This document shows positions 7,905 through 16,942 of a DNA stretch of 42,373 bases, piece after piece; the first letter of the stretch is position 1; the number at the start of each line of letters is the position of its first letter. This DNA is from Chitinispirillum sp. (GTDB lineage Bacteria > Fibrobacterota > Chitinivibrionia > Chitinivibrionales > Chitinispirillaceae): positions 1-42,373 of the forward strand of contig SKJJ01000170.1 of assembly GCA_007115975.1 (NCBI GenBank), given 5' to 3'. The notes below the pieces were generated by a model. The model was not told where the DNA came from. It was given only the letters and a program-made list of their open reading frames with translations, and did no database searches. A program made the translations under genes and the position numbers.

Positions 7905-9178
7905 AGTTGGAGATCCTTTCTTATGTGTACAAAGAGATTGAGCGTTTTTAACGTGGACTCACGTGCGGGATTTTTTTCCTCGATACATGAATCTATCAAA
8001 TGTATGAATTCACTGACATCAGTGTGGGGGGGAAGGGCTCCTTTGCGTCTGATATACAGATCATATAGTTCGTTGCCCGAAACATCTGCTCCCCTTTTTC
8101 CTGTCAGTTCACCTTTTATGAGTTCAAGTTCACGGCGAAGGAGGCCCCCATATGCCTTGTGTCTGCAAAGGAGATTTGCCATGGCCTTCAAGCCTGGAAG
8201 TACATCCTTTGCATATCGCTTGCCCCAGACTGTAGGGGGGGAAATTCTTATTCCGGTAAAGACAAGAAACAGAAGCCCCACTCCGCACAGAAACATAATT
8301 CCGTGATCAAACCGGTAAAACCTGAGAAGCCCCCATAAGTTGTCCGATGCCTTATAGCCGTTATGATACTCATTGAAGATGATTTCACCATTACTGAAAC
8401 GGGAATCTCCGGCAAGCAGTGTAACTGCGAACTGGTGCCATTGCTGATGAGTGAGAATGGTATTGCTGAAGGGATTGGGCTGAGTGAAAAGAACCCATTC
8501 CCCTTTGCCGACAGACCTTTTAATACCGATAACCTTCTGATCCATAGAGAGAAACGGAACCATATCTTCGGTGAAGGTGTTGAAATAGCTTACAAGAATG
8601 GTATCGCCTGGCTCCCTTTTGTCATCTCCGAAGAGTGGCGTGCCGATCTGATGATCGGGGGGGAGTTTGAGCGGGCTGTCTCGGTGGACTGGAAGAAGAA
8701 TGTCAACTTCAGAGACGGGAATCCTGCCAAGGCGCACCGGGGAGTTGGTGGTAAAAGAGAGAAACGACCCTCCGGGTGCGGTTATACCGGATGTAATCAG
8801 TCGGTTTCCCTGTGCGACCCACTCAAGAATCTGCTCCCATTCCCATGCTTGGGGAGTGTGCACCGGAGAGAGGATGAGAAGGGTCTTTGCCGAGGAATCA
8901 TTTTTGAGGTAATTGAATACAGGTGTTTCGGCCCGTTTCACCTCTACCCAGCTTTCCCGGAGGTGTTCGAAAAAAGCGTACGTTCCGTAGGGACCACGGT
9001 CATAGGTGGAGCTGCTGAGGCTTTTGACTTCAGGGCTGCCGTGGATAATAATCAATATATTGGTTGTGAAAAGAGTGATAAAAAAGAGAGAAAAAAATCT
9101 ATGCTCTTTAATGAATGTGATCAGCGCTGAGATCCTGAGGATTTCAGGAAGGGGGATTTTTCCGTTTCGAGTCTTCAT
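7901..9178 (-). CDS. DUF4350 domain membrane protein
   Basis: The 425-residue protein has one N-terminal membrane helix (about 29-46), a periplasmic DUF4350 domain ('DRGPYGTYAFFEHLRE', then 'LLILSPVHTPQAWEWEQILEWVAQGNRL', a Rossmann-like segment), a second helix near residue 285-305 ('GVGLLFLVFTGIRI'), and a basic cytoplasmic tail. This layout is the standard companion in MoxR-DUF58-DUF4129 clusters. It shares one base with the DUF4129 stop upstream (TGATG) and four with MoxR downstream, so the genes are coupled. The function of the domain is not known. Confidence 0.8.
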   Translation of the reverse strand: MKTRNGKIPLPEILRISALITFIKEHRFFSLFFITLFTTNILIIIHGSPEVKSLSSSTYDRGPYGTYAFFEHLRESWVEVKRAETPVFNYLKNDSSAKTLLILSPVHTPQAWEWEQILEWVAQGNRLITSGITAPGGSFLSFTTNSPVRLGRIPVSEVDILLPVHRDSPLKLPPDHQIGTPLFGDDKREPGDTILVSYFNTFTEDMVPFLSMDQKVIGIKRSVGKGEWVLFTQPNPFSNTILTHQQWHQFAVTLLAGDSRFSNGEIIFNEYHNGYKASDNLWGLLRFYRFDHGIMFLCGVGLLFLVFTGIRISPPTVWGKRYAKDVLPGLKAMANLLCRHKAYGGLLRRELELIKGELTGKRGADVSGNELYDLYIRRKGALPPHTDVSEFIHLIDSCIEEKNPARESTLKTLNLFVHIRKDLQL

Positions 9179-10149
9179 CAGCGCCCCTGAATCTTTCCGG
9201 ATTTCAAAAGACAGTTATCTATGAGGTTTTTTAACACCTGTATTTCCACCTTTTGGTGGCCGTAAACAACTGTTTCGTAGTGGGTTATTACGTCTTTGCC
9301 GAGTTTGCCCAGAGAGGGGGATCGTTTGAACAATAGCGCTATAAACTGGCGGTTGGTCCACCATTCATACCTCTTGACAAGGTTGTTTTTGTCTGAAATA
9401 TAAACCAGCCATTTGTATGCGGTGGTAACCGAACCCCGAACGTCTCCCGTTTGGAGCAACTCTTCAGCGTGGTGCAAAGTGGGCAGGTGCTCAGTTTGTG
9501 CAGAGTGGTTACCTGAAAGCCGCGTATCTTCAGGAGGATACAGTTTTTTGGCAACCCTGGAGAGTGCAACCGAAAGAAGTATGAAGAGTATTGCTCCAAC
9601 TGCTGCAAATAGAAGTTTCAGGGGTGGGGTGAGCTCCTGGAGGGGCTCAAGAAGAACTGTCCGCAGCAGTATGACTGCATTGACAAGAAATATAACGAAA
9701 ATGTTGGCCAGTCGTACCAGAAAGGACTCCTCAGAAGCAGAAGGCTCCTCTGTTTCAAGCAGGGAAAGAAAATTGCCGTGCTCGAAGCGTTTGGGGTCAA
9801 GAGGAGTGAAACTATTTGTATCAGGCAGGCAGAAACGATGAAAGGTGTACAATGCAGTGCTAGTTTGCTGCGGTATCGGTTCCCTTACTTCACTGTCGTT
9901 ATCTGGTTCTCTAAATCGTTGAAGGTAAGTGGAAAGGGGGTGAAAGCAGGTTTTTTGGTCAGATGAACCGGTGGAACCGGGCAGCTCACAGATCTGCTTG
10001 TTGTGGATAAAATTCAATACAGCTTGAATTTGGGAAGAATCCGGTTGAGGTGGTGCTATCCCCTCAAACGTGAATGCACTGTTGACTACGAAAATGATAA
10101 TAGTGGCTGCTTTGAAAAGGCAGCCACTCTGTTGAAATATCCACTCCAC
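9178..10149 (-). CDS. DUF4129 domain membrane protein
   Basis: The 323-residue protein starts with a signal-anchor helix (about residues 11-28), has a Ser/Gln-rich periplasmic segment, two adjacent helices ('ANIFVIFLVNAVILLRTVLL' and 'LKLLFAAVGAILFILLSVAL', about 145-195), and a cytoplasmic DUF4129-type domain ('AEELLQTGDVRGSVTTAYKWLV', 'VITHYETVVYGHQKVE'). The start is GTG with only a weak Shine-Dalgarno, three bases after the upstream stop, so translation may depend on coupling. The domain recurs with MoxR/DUF58 and often resembles transglutaminase-associated C-terminal domains; no transglutaminase domain is present here. Confidence 0.75.
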   Translation of the reverse strand: MEWIFQQSGCLFKAATIIIFVVNSAFTFEGIAPPQPDSSQIQAVLNFIHNKQICELPGSTGSSDQKTCFHPLSTYLQRFREPDNDSEVREPIPQQTSTALYTFHRFCLPDTNSFTPLDPKRFEHGNFLSLLETEEPSASEESFLVRLANIFVIFLVNAVILLRTVLLEPLQELTPPLKLLFAAVGAILFILLSVALSRVAKKLYPPEDTRLSGNHSAQTEHLPTLHHAEELLQTGDVRGSVTTAYKWLVYISDKNNLVKRYEWWTNRQFIALLFKRSPSLGKLGKDVITHYETVVYGHQKVEIQVLKNLIDNCLLKSGKIQGR

Positions 10150-10152
10150 AAA

Positions 10153-10929
10153 TTATCCAATCTCATTGATTGCTGTCTCTATGTCCAGATGTTCCTTTTC
10201 ACTGCGCAGGCTATAATAGTGGACAAGCATTATTGAGCTGAATATTGGTGCAACCAGGGCGATTATAGCATAGTATACCAGAAAAGAAACTATCTGGGCG
10301 ACCCCCAAGGAGGATTGGGCCCCGTACTGGTTTGCCATGGAGTTGAAAACAGTTGTAGTACCCAGAACAAGCATGGCTGCCATAATAGGAACAAAAATAA
10401 TAGAGAATGCGATGATATTGATAGCGAATGTTTTCCACCACCTCTTCCAGGTGAGTGAAAAGGTGCGAAAAATACCGTTTACCAGATATTGTTTTTCGAT
10501 TGTGGCAACTATAATCCCCATAAAAAGGAGATTCATTATGTAGATACCGGGAATAAGCAGGGCTAATGAGCCGGCGAAAAAGGCGATAAACCATAAGATA
10601 TAGGTTAGAACAAGAAGCTGGTCCACGGGTTTGGGGAGTTTAAGCATCTCTGAGACACTCAACTGCTCTCCCAGTGCAACCTTTTGCATATATCTGAAAA
10701 TCACTATCCACACCCATATACCCACAGCGAAATTAAGTAAAAACAGAAGGGATGTACCCTGGATACCCAAAGTGGCGCCAGAAGTGTTGAGTTGGGTATA
10801 TGGCAGCATTCCGATCAGCATCGGTAAAAGCAGCACTGGAAAAACTCTCTTCAAAACAAGCTTGTAGAGGCGGATTCCCCGGTCAAGGGTTGTACCGATC
10901 GAGAACACTCCTATAAATTGTGATGACAT
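10153..10929 (-). CDS. Polytopic membrane protein, first gene of the MoxR/DUF58 operon
   Basis: The ATG at 10929 is preferred over longer starts because AAAGGAGC lies just upstream and the longer N-terminus is low-complexity. The 258-residue product begins 'FIGVFSIGTTLDRGIRLYK', followed by about six membrane segments with 'IPGIYIMNLLFMGIIVATIE' and 'VNGIFRTFSLTWKRWWKTFAIN'. This pattern fits the family of uncharacterised membrane proteins related to the glycerophosphodiesterase membrane domain (YciC/DUF975-like). The C-terminus is short and acidic ('EKEHLDIETAINEIG'). It heads a five-gene operon with spacings from 3 to minus 4 bases. Family naming is tentative. Confidence 0.65.
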   Translation of the reverse strand: MSSQFIGVFSIGTTLDRGIRLYKLVLKRVFPVLLLPMLIGMLPYTQLNTSGATLGIQGTSLLFLLNFAVGIWVWIVIFRYMQKVALGEQLSVSEMLKLPKPVDQLLVLTYILWFIAFFAGSLALLIPGIYIMNLLFMGIIVATIEKQYLVNGIFRTFSLTWKRWWKTFAINIIAFSIIFVPIMAAMLVLGTTTVFNSMANQYGAQSSLGVAQIVSFLVYYAIIALVAPIFSSIMLVHYYSLRSEKEHLDIETAINEIG

Positions 10930-10995
10930 AGGTGCTCCTTTAGGTTTGGATGCGTTTGGAGGATACAAAAGTTGCTGATGGTGAAAGTGAAAATT

Positions 10996-11024
10996 AATAT
11001 AGGTGAAAATTGGTCGACTGTCAA
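10996..11024 (-). promoter_or_regulatory. Sigma-70-type promoter of the MoxR/DUF58 operon
   Basis: On the minus strand, TTGACA (11019-11024) is separated by exactly 17 bases from TATATT (10996-11001). The expected start of transcription is near 10989, about 60 bases before the ATG at 10929. This is the most consensus-like promoter seen in the window. Confidence 0.75.
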
Positions 11025-11520
11025 ACTGAACATGAATAACAAAAAGAATCGAAAAAAGGGAACCGGACGGGAACCCTTCGAGAGTTGGGATTAATAGATC
11101 GGAAAATACAGACCCTTTCAATCCACTTTGAAACAGTGAACTAACCGGACACCACAGACTGCACACCGCTGCTAAACAGATCAGGGTTGTGGTGGTACAG
11201 TGAAGTTTCCTTTCGCAAGACCTTTGGTGTGAAAACCGGGCTTCGGTACATCTCTTGTAATTCAGAGTCTTTGCCGGTTCTTGAGAAAATCTTCACACCG
11301 GCAGCGGTTTTTAGGTATCTTTTGTCCAAACCGAATCCCCCCTTCTGTGTCGTGAACCTAACCCCTAACCCGGATAAACCTGATACAGGGATACCGCTAC
11401 TTCGGTTTGAAGCTGTGGTTGGCATGCAACTTGATTTGGTTTTTTACGGTACTCTGCCTTCTTGGAGCAGTGTGCGATACTGAGAAGCGATTCTCTATTT
11501 AACCACATAAGGGACGATTA
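11025..11520. other. Intergenic region without a supported gene
   Basis: This divergent space lies between the MoxR operon promoter and the radical SAM gene. Short frames exist on both strands (for example 11187-11483 with a TTG start, and 11141-11425 antisense), but they overlap each other and lack family motifs or ribosome binding sites. No convincing RNA structure or consensus promoter for the plus-strand gene was found. Confidence 0.5.
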
Positions 11521-13089
11521 ATGCAAAAAGTACTACTGACAACAGTGTGTGGACCTTTCGGGCAGGACACCGAGGATTGTACCCGTCATATCATGCCTGA
11601 GCTCTTTCATGCACAGGTAACCCGCTCACAGGGCATTTTCAGCCTTCGGGCCACTTATATTTCATATGGGTTGGAGTACATAGCAAAAAACATATCCACA
11701 CCCACTATCGTGCTGCAGTATCCGTCCATGGATCAATTCAGAAAAGAGCTCAAGAAGGGGTACGACTACGTGGGGATCAGTTTTGTGATTCCCACTTATG
11801 GGAAAATGGAGAAAATGTGCAAACTGGTCAGAGAGGTCTCCCCGGACTCAAAAATCGTCCTGGGTGGTTACGGTACCATGCTTCCGGCCTGCGATGCGCT
11901 TGCTGATCATGTCTGCAGGGGAGAAGGGGTGCAGTTTATGCGGGAGCTGCTCGGGGAACCCCAAAGCAGTGAACCCTGTGAGCATGTGGTCTATCCTACC
12001 TCTGCAAAGATTGCCGGATTTCCCCTGATGAAGGGTGCGGTGGTTTTAGCGGGCCTGGGCTGTCCTCATGGATGCGAGTTCTGCGCAACATCACATTACC
12101 ACAAAACCCAGCATCTGCCTCTGTTGAAAACAGGAACCGATCTTTTCAACGAGATCAAAAGAGTGCAGAAAACGCTTGCCGGTGAAAAATGTCTGCCTAT
12201 CGGTATTATCGAGGAAGACTTTTTGATGCAGAAAGAGCGGGCAACAGAATACCTTGAATGCATAAAAAGAGAAAATTCGGTTCCGGCAAAACTTTCCTGT
12301 TTTGCAAGTGCATATTCGATATCACTATGGGACCCGGATGATCTGGTGCGGATGGGTATAGAGGTGATCTGGATCGGAGTGGAATCGCAGCAGGCCGATT
12401 ACGGCAAACTAAAAGACATCGATGTAAAAGCTGTTCTGGAGTCCCTGCACTCCCGCGGAATCAACACGCTAGCCTCACTTATTATCGGACATGATTTTCA
12501 TACAGAAGAGAATATATGGGACGAATTTGAGTATCTGGTTTCATTGAATCCAAGTCTTAGCCAGATCGTTATTCTAACCCCCACCTGCAGCACACCTCTT
12601 TTCGACCGATATAAAGATAAAGGAAGACTGCTCGACATTGCACCGAAAAACTGGGATGGCTTTCATCTCACCTTTAAGCACCCGCACATCAGCAAAGAGA
12701 AAATGGAATCGCTGCTTCTGGACTTTTACACCGAGGAGTACCGCCGCTTGGGCCCATCGGTGGTCCGTTTTGTCCAAAAACAGTTTGCAGGATACAAACG
12801 GTTCAAAGATTCATCCGATCCTCTTCTTTTAAAGAGGGCTCAACAGTACCGTGCCGGCTGTTTTGAGGCTCTGCCGCTCTTTCCCACTGCCATTAAATAC
12901 GCTCCATCACCGCAAATCGCAGAAGGCATAAAAGATGTACAGAAAATGTTTGCCGAAGAGTTTGGTTCCGGAGGGTTGATAACTGCATTAAAGTCATATG
13001 CCGTTCCGATACTGGCCAGTAAGGAAAAACGCAAACTGGAATCGGGATACATGCAGATTAAGATGCAGCGTTCAGAGTATAGGATGTAG
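11521..13089 (+). CDS. B12-binding-type radical SAM protein
   Basis: Residues 1-150 form a Rossmann-like domain of the cobalamin-binding type ('DYVGISFVIPTYGKM', 'SKIVLGGYGTMLP'), but I see no DxHxxG histidine motif, so any cobalamin would bind base-off or not at all. The radical SAM core starts at 'GCPHGCEFCATS' with the iron-sulfur ligands C181, C185 and C188. 'EEDFLMQ' and 'GIEVIWIGVES' follow as in the B12-dependent methyltransferase-like class. A 200-residue C-terminal part has no motif I recognise. At 522 residues it fits this class. It stands alone, so the substrate cannot be guessed from neighbours. Confidence 0.85.
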   Translation: MQKVLLTTVCGPFGQDTEDCTRHIMPELFHAQVTRSQGIFSLRATYISYGLEYIAKNISTPTIVLQYPSMDQFRKELKKGYDYVGISFVIPTYGKMEKMCKLVREVSPDSKIVLGGYGTMLPACDALADHVCRGEGVQFMRELLGEPQSSEPCEHVVYPTSAKIAGFPLMKGAVVLAGLGCPHGCEFCATSHYHKTQHLPLLKTGTDLFNEIKRVQKTLAGEKCLPIGIIEEDFLMQKERATEYLECIKRENSVPAKLSCFASAYSISLWDPDDLVRMGIEVIWIGVESQQADYGKLKDIDVKAVLESLHSRGINTLASLIIGHDFHTEENIWDEFEYLVSLNPSLSQIVILTPTCSTPLFDRYKDKGRLLDIAPKNWDGFHLTFKHPHISKEKMESLLLDFYTEEYRRLGPSVVRFVQKQFAGYKRFKDSSDPLLLKRAQQYRAGCFEALPLFPTAIKYAPSPQIAEGIKDVQKMFAEEFGSGGLITALKSYAVPILASKEKRKLESGYMQIKMQRSEYRM

Positions 13090-13437
13090 AGCTTTTAAAC
13101 CTAAGATCAGAATTATTTGGGGCTAAAGCATGTCCTGAGTTACTAGTCGAAGGGACCTTTATTTGCGTCTTCCCCTACCGTCTTTGGGTGTAACGATGAA
13201 GTTGGTTCTGGGGGGACGCGCGCTGGACTTAATTTGATGGATAAGAACTCCCGGGGTAAGAAATCCGGGGCTTGGTGACGCAACCCCTTCGGGGTAAGCT
13301 TTGTCCCCATAAGTCCAATATGAATTGTGTTCAAAATTCAAATTACCTTCTCTCATTGCTCCACTCTTCTAATTTATCTTTTCTATTAATCGAATTTGTG
13401 GATAGTACACTCTTTTATCACAGGGTTTTTTAGTTAT
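13090..13437. other. Intergenic region with repeat fragment
   Basis: Near 13133-13156 the sequence CCTGAGTTACTAGTCGAAGG resembles the TACTGAGCTCCTTGTCGAAGG arm of the repeat at 31340-31490. Downstream a C/G-rich segment holds small hairpins (AACCCCTTCGGGGT near 13281-13294). Two overlapping minus-strand frames at about 13143-13356 have no family motif and a proline- and arginine-rich composition, so they were not called as genes. Confidence 0.4.
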
Positions 13438-14286
13438 ATGGCCGGTCTGTTTTGGACACTGCAATCGTTTTTAACACCATTGTCATTGGTACTGTTGGTT
13501 GTCTTTATTGTAAACTGTCAGGGTGACAGGGAATGCAGGCCCGATGCCTTACCCGCCTCTGATCAAAAGCCTGCTATTGTAAACCTCGATTCTCTCATTC
13601 ACTCCTCTACCTTAAGCCAAAGCTGGTCTGTAGGAGAAACTGTGGATACATTTGCTGTTGGAAGGGAGTATGGGATGCAAAGTGTCGCTGATTTCATGTA
13701 CACCGATTATGATCATGACAGGGGTGAGTATGTAAATGACCGATATCTTCGGGTGGATTTCTGGGGACCTGACAAAAGAAGCGTAAAAAAAGCTCAGCTG
13801 GAGGTTGATGAAGTTGCCGTATTTGAATCCTTCACCGTTAGCTGGGATATCCCGGCCATTGTTAACCATAACCGTCCCTCAAAACAGGCAGGGCGCTCTT
13901 GTGGACTCGAAAACGAGAGTGGAAGTGACCATCGTTACGCTGGCATCAGAACAATCGAACTGGGCATATACCGATTCAAAAAAGAGTTGGGTCTGTCGCA
14001 AAAGGGACGTACTATCAACGTTCTGAATGCGTCTCTTATCTCACGAAATTATGAGGGCACGTTGGTGCAATCTGATTTCAACAACGATATGTTCAATAAC
14101 CAGATCTGTAAAGTAAATATGAAAGATGGTGACCAGCGGTTTGTTCTCATCTGTTATGGTGTCATGGATTCGGTTATAATAAAACTGCAGATGGAGCATC
14201 ACCTTGCTGCCGGCAGCCTCAGCCGCTCGGTAAGTGTGGCAAATAGTGTATGGAGATCCATACGGGTAGTTGAGTGGAAGCTCTGA
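13438..14286 (+). CDS. Hypothetical membrane-anchored or secreted protein
   Basis: Not recognised. From the ATG at 13438 (a TTG at 13396 would add 14 residues) the product has 282 residues. It begins with one long hydrophobic segment ending 'LVVFIVNCQGD', which could be an uncleaved anchor or an imperfect lipobox, since Asn before Cys is unusual. The rest is soluble and mixed alpha/beta: 'YVNDRYLRVDFWGPD' and 'AQLEVDEVAVFESFTVSWDIPAI' look like beta-sandwich strands. The end 'VANSVWRSIRVVEWKL' is hydrophobic. The Shine-Dalgarno is weak. The length of the open frame and its ordinary composition argue that it is a real gene. Confidence 0.55.
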   Translation: MAGLFWTLQSFLTPLSLVLLVVFIVNCQGDRECRPDALPASDQKPAIVNLDSLIHSSTLSQSWSVGETVDTFAVGREYGMQSVADFMYTDYDHDRGEYVNDRYLRVDFWGPDKRSVKKAQLEVDEVAVFESFTVSWDIPAIVNHNRPSKQAGRSCGLENESGSDHRYAGIRTIELGIYRFKKELGLSQKGRTINVLNASLISRNYEGTLVQSDFNNDMFNNQICKVNMKDGDQRFVLICYGVMDSVIIKLQMEHHLAAGSLSRSVSVANSVWRSIRVVEWKL

Positions 14287-14531
14287 TTACTTTCTATCTA
14301 TTCCTCGTTGTAGTCTCAACAGCGTCTCACCGTTAAATTCGCCCAAAAAGTTTCTGTTCCTAACTAATTGATAGATAAAGGGTTAGGGGATCGAACGCAA
14401 AAATTCAGACCTTCCCCGGAAAAAATACCTGTTTAGTGCACAATCCGGGCACCACGAGGGACTTTTCCCGGTGCGGGCAGGATGATTCATCTGGGAAGTA
14501 CGTGTGCATTTTAAACTGTAAGGGGTCACTG

Positions 14532-14966
14532 ATGAGAACTATCGCTTTGCCTTTTATCTCACTGCTTCTGGCCTTTGCACTCATAGGGTGCAGCCAGGAG
14601 GAAAACAGAAGTTATGATGACGGAATCTACAGGGGGGATTTTTTTGACAAGGGAAAGATGGAGGTGAATGTACAATTTACCTTACAATCCAACGTGGTAA
14701 GAAACATCTCCTTTAGGTATCTGGCATATAAGGATGTCGACTATCTTGAGAGTGATGCTGAAAAGTCCCTGATTGTCAGGCAACAACACCAGGAGCTTGC
14801 AGAGTATCTCAAGGGCAAGGACGTGCGCCAAAGCCTTGATGCTCTCTATGGCCCGGACGCGATAATAAAAACCGAGGCGGACGGGTTAACCGGGGCAACT
14901 ATTAGATCAGGAAAAGTGCTATCGGCTCTAAGGGATGGGCTTAACAGGGGAGTGTACAGGAGATAA
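14532..14966 (+). CDS. FMN-binding domain lipoprotein
   Basis: The ATG at 14532 follows AAGGGG by eight bases and gives a textbook lipoprotein signal with lipobox 'LIGC' and a Ser at +2, so outer-membrane or outer-leaflet anchoring is likely. The 144-residue product has the FMN-binding domain: 'YDDGIYRGDFFDKGKMEVNV' at its start and 'DGLTGATIRSGKVLSALRDGL' near the end. The TGAT core is the site where ApbE-type transferases attach FMN to the second Thr in related proteins. It probably carries electrons outside the cytoplasm. No ApbE or membrane reductase is in this window. A longer in-frame start (14436) was rejected because it would bury the signal peptide. Confidence 0.82.
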   Translation: MRTIALPFISLLLAFALIGCSQEENRSYDDGIYRGDFFDKGKMEVNVQFTLQSNVVRNISFRYLAYKDVDYLESDAEKSLIVRQQHQELAEYLKGKDVRQSLDALYGPDAIIKTEADGLTGATIRSGKVLSALRDGLNRGVYRR

Positions 14967-14992
14967 TATATCACTGAATGTCTTTTCTGCAG

Positions 14993-15200
14993 CGGAAGGC
15001 ACAGAAAAGCACGGAAATTGAGAAACATAGGAGAATAGGAGTTTGTCCACGGAAGGCACGGAAAAGGACGGAAGTTGAGAAACATAGAAGAGTAGGAACT
15101 TGTCTACGGAAGGCACGGAAAGCACTGAAGTAGGAGTAGGATTTTTATCCATTCTTTCTTTCATTCCCTTTTCAGTGCCTTCCGTGCTTTCCGTGGATAA
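14993..15200. repeat. 57-bp tandem repeat with an inverted copy
   Basis: Units begin with CGGAAGGCACGGAA-type sequence at 14993, 15050 and 15107, giving an exact 57-base period; the third is partial. At 15171-15195 the same words return inverted (TTCAGTGCCTTCCGTGC, then TTTCCGTGG), so the last unit can fold back on it. CGGAARGCAC-rich intergenic repeats of this kind occur in several phyla. The element fills much of the 638-base gap 14967-15604. The rest of that gap (15201-15604) is AT-rich and holds no gene I can support. Confidence 0.8.
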
Positions 15201-15604
15201 ATCTCAATCCAAAGGTCGCACGTTGTACAGGCTCACAACCGGTCTATCCCTCCATCGTGATATTCAGAATTTGGTACCCTTAAAACCTCTCTGGGGATTA
15301 ATGGCTCCATTGGCAATGACATACTCAACATTGAAATGTCTCTTTAGTCTACCAAAAAAAAATTAGTTGGTTCTCAATCCATATTATTTGTGATGGCAAA
15401 CTTTTAACAGCTTCTAAACCAAAAAGCTCATTTATCCGCTTTTGTACACTATCCCTTCAAAGTCGTTTCATTAATCACATCCCGCTAAAAGTAAACAGTG
15501 AACACTCATAGTTGATAATGCAATTCATTCTGCTTACTTTCAAAAGGGATATTAGCTATCTTTAAAGTGTAATCTGTTGTAAAACCTAGTCGAAGGAGGC
15601 AGTT

Positions 15605-16594
15605 ATGCTTAAACTAATAATTGTGGTGGTGGTGTTCATGCAGGCGTGTCTTGGTGCGCAGGTTCAGGTCAGAGGCGGGGAGCTGGTATCTTTGGAGCAG
15701 GTGCTTTATGGCAGGTTTGAGTTCAGGATGAGAACCGCGCAGGGTGACGGATTGCTCTCCAATTTTTTCACTTTTGAAAATGATGGCTGGATGCGAGGTA
15801 GTGATAATCCATGGAGAGAGATAGACATTGAGGTTTTAGGGCGTTACACCGACCGTTTCCAGACCAATATCATAACCGGAATTGCTGAAGACAGGATTAC
15901 TTCGGAATACTACCCTCGAATCGATGTCAACCCTCATGACAACTATTACACCTATGCTATAGAATGGACTCCCGATTACATTGCCTTTTTCTTTGAAGGG
16001 GAAGAGATGCGGCGGACCGAATATGGTGATCAGCTGAATCAGGTTGCCGATTGCAGAGATATCCCGCAGTCCTATCGTTTCAACATCTGGGCAAATAATT
16101 ATGTCGATTGGGTGGGGCAGTTTAACCCCGATGTTCTTCCGGTGTACCAGTTTATAAGCTGGATGAGGTACTACTCCTATTCAACGGAATCAGGGGAGTT
16201 TACTCTTACCTGGGAAGATAATTTTGAGACCTTTGATTCTCAGCGTTGGAGAAGGGCAGATCACGTCATAGAGGATTACACACAGTTTCTACCTGCAAAC
16301 ATCATTGTCAGGGACGGCAAACTGATACTGGCTCTTACCGACATGGATGGTACCGGGCTTGATGAAGGTGATTTTACTGTTCCGGAGGATCACGATGATG
16401 CTGCATCGGTAATTTTTCAGAATCAAAACAGGGCTAAAGGTATTACAAGACCAGCTTACGAGTTGGGGTATTCCGAAAACAACATGGTCATTCGTCAGTC
16501 CTCGAATCTAAACAGTGCAAACATATTTGATCTTCGCGGCCGTTTGCAGCAGTTAAATGGAGATAATCAGCGGGGCAGTAACTTTTTGAGGTGA
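15605..16594 (+). CDS. Circularly permuted GH16 beta-1,3-1,4-glucanase (lichenase)
   Basis: A signal peptide (about residues 1-18) is followed directly by 'LVSLEQVLYGRFEFRMR' and the catalytic 'EIDIEVLG' (E72, D74, E76, nucleophile to acid/base). 'FQTNIITG', 'YYTYAIEWTPDYIAFFFEG' and 'VGQFNPDVLPVYQFISWM' follow. The strands that open ordinary GH16 enzymes ('FTLTWEDNFETFDSQRW', 'DGKLILALTD') come after the catalytic half, at about residues 198-250. This is the natural permutation known from the Fibrobacter succinogenes lichenase, and the match runs over the whole domain. It should cleave mixed-linkage beta-glucan outside the cell. The tail 'IFDLRGRLQQL' starts a sorting domain but stops about 20 residues early. 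A strong GGAGG lies seven bases before the ATG. Confidence 0.92.
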   Translation: MLKLIIVVVVFMQACLGAQVQVRGGELVSLEQVLYGRFEFRMRTAQGDGLLSNFFTFENDGWMRGSDNPWREIDIEVLGRYTDRFQTNIITGIAEDRITSEYYPRIDVNPHDNYYTYAIEWTPDYIAFFFEGEEMRRTEYGDQLNQVADCRDIPQSYRFNIWANNYVDWVGQFNPDVLPVYQFISWMRYYSYSTESGEFTLTWEDNFETFDSQRWRRADHVIEDYTQFLPANIIVRDGKLILALTDMDGTGLDEGDFTVPEDHDDAASVIFQNQNRAKGITRPAYELGYSENNMVIRQSSNLNSANIFDLRGRLQQLNGDNQRGSNFLR

Positions 16595-16615
16595 GCTTTT
16601 TGCGAGACGGTGTTT

Positions 16616-16676
16616 GTCCTGCAGGGACTCTATAGCCATACATTAGCCTGCTATGAATATAGTGTCCCTACGGGAC
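16616..16676. repeat. Paired GTCC-GGAC palindromes
   Basis: GTCCTGCAGGGAC (16616-16628) and GTCCCTACGGGAC (16664-16676) are two near-identical palindromes 35 bases apart, just after the glucanase stop. They resemble dispersed palindromic intergenic elements. Whether they also terminate transcription is unclear, since no T-run follows directly. The remainder of the gap to prfC (16677-16942) is AT-rich with no supported gene. Confidence 0.6.
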
Positions 16677-16942
16677 TTCTCAATTTTTCCGGCGAGCCGA
16701 TTTTTTGAATTATCTGGTTCATCTATTATATATTTACTGCATGTTTACTACAATGACTTCAGTTTTATTCAATCACACCATCCGCTTCTCAGAAACATCA
16801 AACCACACCAAATTGTTGGTAAGTCCTCCCTGATATACTAACCTGATATATATTTACACGTTTTCACTTTTAGTTACCCCGAATTTTTTTTTGCGCCTGC
16901 AGTTTACACAGGTATACACATAATCTTTGAAAGTAATGAAAC

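Noticed and set aside
11187..11483. Plus-strand frame of 98 codons
   Set aside because: It has a TTG start without a ribosome binding site, no motif, and an equally long frame on the other strand.
13143..13356. Two overlapping minus-strand frames
   Set aside because: Both are short, lie in a repeat-bearing region, have odd composition and show no recognisable domain.
14287..14531. Possible riboswitch (FMN type) before the FMN-binding lipoprotein
   Set aside because: Only a single GC-rich hairpin is visible; the conserved RFN sequence blocks are missing.
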